A stretch of 64,000 bases of DNA, taken from NCBI RefSeq assembly GCF_001905505.1, contig NZ_LIPG01000007.1:496001-560000 (forward strand), written 5' to 3'. A model generated the notes under the pieces. The model saw only the letters and a program-made list of their open reading frames with translations. It made no database searches and was not told where the DNA came from. Source of the DNA: Streptomyces sp. CB02058. Lineage in GTDB: Bacteria; Actinomycetota; Actinomycetes; Streptomycetales; Streptomycetaceae. Made by a program: the position numbers and the translations under genes. Every line of letters begins with the position of its first letter. Positions within the stretch are counted from its first letter, which is position 1. Below are positions 60,553 through 64,000 of this stretch, piece by piece.

Positions 60553-60960
60553 CTATGTCCAGCAATCGCCGGCCACAACCTGGCGTGCGTACTGGTCCTC
60601 CGGGCCGATGTCCGCAACCACCTTCTGAGCTTCTTGCACTCGACCCGTCTCACACATCAGTCGAACAAGGACGTACAGGGCGTCACGGTCGCCGTCTTCG
60701 GCGCGGTCACACAGCGCCGCCTCCATACCCCGCTCTCGAAGCGATCTGTTAAGTCTTCGACGTGCGTGGCTATCCGTGAGGGCGCGCTCCGTAAGTTCTG
60801 AAATCCGTTCCGCTCGGGCCAGCAGATCCATGTGCCACAGATGGTTGTCGTGCATGTCTGGATCGCAGGAGAAGCATTCGGCGTGGGCGCTCACCAGCGC
60901 GATCGCCTCATCCCAGTCTTGAAGCTGTTCCGCCGCCCGAGCTCGCTCCGACCAGTCCAC
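60553..60960 (-). CDS. Hypothetical protein, helical-repeat-like
   Basis: A 135-residue acidic helical protein starting at the GTG 60960: VDWSERARAAEQLQDWDEAI, then AECFSCDPDMHDNHLWHMDLLARAERISELTERAL and DALYVLVRLMCETGRVQEAQKV, similar to tetratricopeptide-like helical pairs. No ribosome site; GATACT lies upstream in a position for a leaderless transcript. It lies within the decay zone, overlapping no intact gene. Function unknown. Confidence 0.5.
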   Translation of the reverse strand: MDWSERARAAEQLQDWDEAIALVSAHAECFSCDPDMHDNHLWHMDLLARAERISELTERALTDSHARRRLNRSLRERGMEAALCDRAEDGDRDALYVLVRLMCETGRVQEAQKVVADIGPEDQYARQVVAGDCWT

Positions 60961-61276
60961 AAGGCGAGTATCGCACCACGGAGGTTGGGTGCGGTGACGG
61001 TGATCACCACATCCCCGATGGCGGCCACACGACCCTGGCCGCCAAGCCGGCCAGAAGACGGAACTGCAGCACACGGACGGTGCTCGCCCGCGCGATCTGC
61101 GCGGTCAGAGAAGGGGCTCGCTCACCGGTACGAGGAGGGCGAAGGGACAACGCGCACCTCGGGCAGTCGCATCGGTCGTCGGAACTGCCCGAGCATGCTG
61201 CCGCACCGAGGAATTGCAAGATCCCCGACAGAGTCAAGTCAGTGATCCTTATCAGAAGTCGCTGGTGCTGTGACTG
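60961..61276. other. Region with no supported gene, 316 bp
   Basis: Upstream sequence of the helical-repeat-like gene and the left flank of a transposase remnant. Several short frames without coding bias. Confidence 0.45.
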
Positions 61277-61285
61277 TTGACTTGG

Positions 61286-61880
61286 ATGCTCGTTGGGTTG
61301 TTCGTGGGGAAGAGAGAGTCGCGTCCGTGGGTCGCCTCGGATGAACCGTGGTCGCTGATCGAGCGGTTTTTGCCTGATCCGGCGCCGAAACTGGTGGCAG
61401 GTCGGCCGAGAATGCCTGACCGCCAAGCGCTGTGCGGGATCCTTTTCGTGCTGCATACCGGGGATCCAGTGAAGGTTCCTGCCGCAGGGGACGAACTTCG
61501 GTTCGGGCATGACATGCTTGCGTCGGCTTGCGGCCTGGAGCGAGGCCGACGTCTGGGACCGGCTCCACGATGTGTTGTCGGCAAGGCTGTGAGCGGCGAA
61601 ACGGCTGGACCGGTCACGGGCGGTGATCGTCTCCTCCCATGGGCGGGCCGCTCGGCGAGGCCCAGAAGCGGGCCCAGCCCGGTTGACCGCGCACGGCCGG
61701 GCAGCCAGCACCGCACACTCGTCGACGGGCACGGGCATCCCACTCGCGATGTGTCCGACCGGCGGAAACCGCAACGACGTCTCCCAGCTGATGCCCTTCC
61801 GGAAACGAAGATTCCCTCCGTCCCTGGACTTGCCGGACGACCACGTCGGCGGCCTGACGTCGTCTCCGGTCATGGAGTGA
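61286..61880 (+). pseudogene. IS5-family transposase remnant with several frameshifts
   Basis: Frame one reads MLVGLFVGKRESRPWVASDE and PWSLIERFLPDPAPKLVAGR, then PRMPDRQALCGILFVLHTG. The similarity then jumps to other frames: WKFLPQ-like and SGMTCLRRLAAW-like segments, a stop, and near the end RSRAVIVSSHGRAARRGPEA and IPLAMCPTGGNRNDVSQLMP. The order matches an IS5-family transposase with at least two frameshifts and a stop, so it is dead. Confidence 0.75.
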
Positions 61881-62137
61881 ACGTCCGGCCCCGGACGACG
61901 ACCCACCTGGTGTTCAGCTCCCCGCCACCGTGGCGGGCGGGGCTCTCCATATCCGGTCCAAGATGACCACGCTCTGTCACGCCGTGAGCACCGACATCAG
62001 TCCCGACGTACTGGGCGGCCCCCGGGGACACGATGGGCTCGTCACCATCCGCTCCACCGACCGCGGCCATCTCACCACCCCGGCCATGCCCCTCAAGATC
62101 GACCGCTCATCCTCAGAACGACAACGAGGAACACTTC

Positions 62138-62647
62138 ATGCTTTCCGCACCCGCCAGTCCCGACCCGACCATGGAAGCCATCGGCCAGGCCGTTACCGAG
62201 GGCCTAACGGGCAACACGCTTTCTGCCCGTCAGAAGCTTCTGAACCTGTGGTCGGTGATCGGCGTCACCGGCGACCCGCTGCACCGTTGCTCAGTCGCCC
62301 ACTATCTGGCAGACCTCTACGAAGATCCTGCCCAGGCCCTCGCCTGGGACGTCCGAGCCCTGGACGCCGCCGGCGCCATGACCGAGCAACGCGTCCAAGA
62401 GCACCACGCCGGCCTCAGCATCGCCGGGTTCTATCCCTCCCTCCACCTCAACCTGGCCGACAACTACCGCCGACTCGGATCCTTCGATGCGGCCACCGAC
62501 CACATCAACGCGGCCAAGGAGCACGCCCCCAACCTCCGCCAGGACGCGTATGGCGCCTTGCTGCGCACCGCCGTTGATGAGGTGGCAGAGGCCATCTCCC
62601 AGCGGGACACCGCCAAACGGCCGTCCGCGCCCAGCCCCACTGCCTGA
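62138..62647 (+). CDS. Tetratricopeptide-like hypothetical protein
   Basis: A 169-residue helical protein: EAIGQAVTEGLTGNTLSARQ, HRCSVAHYLADLYEDPAQALAWDVRALDAAG and FYPSLHLNLADNYRRLGSFDAATDHINAA, which read as TPR-type helix pairs with HLxLADxYRRLG hallmarks. Start ATG at 62138 with GAGGAA. It follows the transposase remnant; possibly part of a larger regulatory or stress gene family in actinobacteria. Function unknown. Confidence 0.7.
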   Translation: MLSAPASPDPTMEAIGQAVTEGLTGNTLSARQKLLNLWSVIGVTGDPLHRCSVAHYLADLYEDPAQALAWDVRALDAAGAMTEQRVQEHHAGLSIAGFYPSLHLNLADNYRRLGSFDAATDHINAAKEHAPNLRQDAYGALLRTAVDEVAEAISQRDTAKRPSAPSPTA

Positions 62648-63293
62648 CACCCCAGGCGTGCGCGTCGGAGTGGCCAGTCGATGCTCTTCGACAGCCTGCT
62701 CGCGGGGACAGACGGCGAGCACTTCACGCCGGCTCCTCAGATCGCCGACGACTGAGCGCCCTGCTCCGCAAGGACGACCATCAGTATCTCGGCATGCGGG
62801 CTCGGGCATCTTTGCGAACGACACCCGCGTGGGGCGGTAACACCCAGGGTCGCGAGCTTCTGTCTTCTCGGGCTTCGCCGAGCCTCGTAACCACCATCGG
62901 ATCCAGTTTCGCCCGGACACCTGGAACCAGGTACCTATTCCAAGGTTGCGGTATTCGGCAGCAGCGCTTTTCCTGCCGCTCCGGGACGCCGGACCTGCAA
63001 GGACAAACGTGCATGGGCCGTAGTCACCCCTGCGCCGGCGCGAGGCGGTGAGGTCGAGTGGCCGGTGTCCTCCGCCGTCTCCCCCGCAGCCGTTCCTCCA
63101 CCGGGTACCGCGGGGATCCATCACCAAGTCGCTGTCCAGAAGGAGGACTTCAGCTAACATCTCAACGAGATGGGCTACCCTTGATCAAGTCCACCTCCCG
63201 CCCGGAGACGCGGCGTCAGGGCGACTCTCCGTCCAGGGTGTTCATCGGCCGTTCCCCCATCGCACACCGGAGCTCACCGAGGGAGACCACCCA
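62648..63293. other. Region with no supported gene, 646 bp
   Basis: A 24-codon frame at about 62681-62755 (starting MLFDSLLAGTDGEHF) could be a relic of a protein C terminus. No tRNA, repeat array or conserved gene was recognised. The sequence before 63294 has somewhat lower G+C and probably holds the promoter of the synthase gene. Confidence 0.5.
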
Positions 63294-64000
63294 ATGCGCC
63301 GAATAACCATCTTTGACACCACACTGCGGGACGGCGAACAGGCTCCGGGAAACGCCATGTCTCCAAAGCAGAAGTTGAATATCGCGCTCCACGTGGAGAA
63401 GCTCGGCGTCGACCGTATCGAATTGGGTTTCCCGGCCTCCTCCCCCAGTGACTTCGAAGCCGCCCGACTCATCTCCCAGCACCTGACGACGGCGCAATTC
63501 GCCACCCTCTCCCGAGCGGTCCGCGAGGATGTCGAGACCGCCGTACGGGCGGGTGGCACGGAGCGGCACGAGATCCAGGTGCTCGTCTCGGGCAGCGACC
63601 TGCACCTGGAACACAAGCGCGGGATCAGCCGTCGCGAAGGCATCCGTGAGGTCGTCGACGCCGTGGCCTACGCACGCTCCCTCGGCGTGGAGTCCATCGC
63701 TCTCGCGATCGAGGACGCCAGTCGCGGCGAGCACGATCTCCTGCGGGCCTACACGGAGGGCGCCGTCGAGGCCGGCGCCACACGCCTCGTACCGGCGGAC
63801 ACCTGCGGATACTCGACACCGGACCAGTACGCCGACGTCATCGCCGCCTTCCGGGAATGGGCGCCGCCGTCGGTGGGGGTCTCCACCCACTGTCACAACG
63901 ACTTCGGGCTCTCCCTCGCCAACGCGGTGAGCGGACTTCAGGCAGGTGCCGACGAGGCACAGGTCACCCTGGGCGGCATTGGAGAACGGGCGGGCAACAC
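63294..64000 (+). CDS. 2-Isopropylmalate/homocitrate synthase-family protein (partial)
   Basis: The first 235 residues of a DRE-TIM metallolyase of the HMG-CoA lyase-like family. FDTTLRDGEQAPGNAMSP carries the metal- and substrate-binding DTTLRDG, IELGFPASSPSDFE the strand-2 signature, and STHCHNDFGLSLANAVSG the His-x-His zinc motif; the visible part ends at GGIGERAGN. It should join acetyl-CoA to a 2-oxo acid. Which acid (ketoisovalerate, oxoglutarate, pyruvate or other) needs the missing part. GAGGGAG precedes the ATG at 63294. As an extra leuA-like gene beside an IS decay zone, it may start a biosynthetic cluster beyond the window. Confidence 0.88.
   Translation, partial: MRRITIFDTTLRDGEQAPGNAMSPKQKLNIALHVEKLGVDRIELGFPASSPSDFEAARLISQHLTTAQFATLSRAVREDVETAVRAGGTERHEIQVLVSGSDLHLEHKRGISRREGIREVVDAVAYARSLGVESIALAIEDASRGEHDLLRAYTEGAVEAGATRLVPADTCGYSTPDQYADVIAAFREWAPPSVGVSTHCHNDFGLSLANAVSGLQAGADEAQVTLGGIGERAGN

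Overview
High G+C DNA with strongly biased third positions, GTG/TTG starts, rare TTA codons and streptomycete-typical families (Rpf/LysM/M23 cell-wall enzymes, streptogrisin-type S1 protease, DUF1996, DUF5709, DUF1906, family 1 encapsulin) points to a Streptomyces or close relative, probably from a chromosome arm because most of the content is accessory.

Layout. 1-6.4 kb: end of a DMT exporter, a Rpf-LysM-M23 cell-wall lytic protein, a LacI regulator, a serine hydrolase and a ROK regulator. 6.5-11.1 kb: sugar ABC importer plus GH1 beta-glucosidase, divergent from the ROK gene with an AT-rich operator between them. 11.2-23.7 kb: two hypotheticals, a secreted glycoside hydrolase, a DUF1996 protein, a degenerate GyrB-like protein, an S1 protease, a carboxylesterase, an HD-domain protein and a methyltransferase. 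Four palindromes with the core GAGAGCGCTCT lie before the lacI gene, the hydrolase, DUF1996 and the protease, and look like one local regulon.

23.7-35.1 kb is the most unusual part: ten minus-strand genes, each overlapping the next by 4 bp, read from one promoter with a Fur-family (Zur-like) box in its spacer. In order: ATP-grasp ligase, DUF364 protein, cysteine-synthase-like PLP enzyme, dipeptide-epimerase-like enolase-superfamily enzyme, MFS exporter, methyltransferase, Tat-type solute-binding lipoprotein, two permeases and a double ATPase. This reads as a complete make, export and re-import circuit for a small amino-acid-derived metallophore without an NRPS. I do not recognise a characterised product.

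35.2-53.1 kb: DUF5709 protein, ABC exporter, LLM flavin oxidoreductase behind a short leader peptide, aldo/keto reductase, 6-phosphogluconate dehydrogenase, a frameshifted DUF1906 wall hydrolase and an M74-like endopeptidase, an NDH-2-like oxidoreductase with an ECF41-type sigma factor, a DyP peroxidase/encapsulin/decarboxylase operon, and panD with a GNAT gene. 53.3-59.5 kb: signal-less lectin-like and propeller proteins around an aerolysin/ETX-MTX2-like candidate pore-forming protein. 59.6-62 kb: a decay zone with a truncated nicotinamidase and transposase remnants. The window ends inside a 2-isopropylmalate/homocitrate synthase-family gene.
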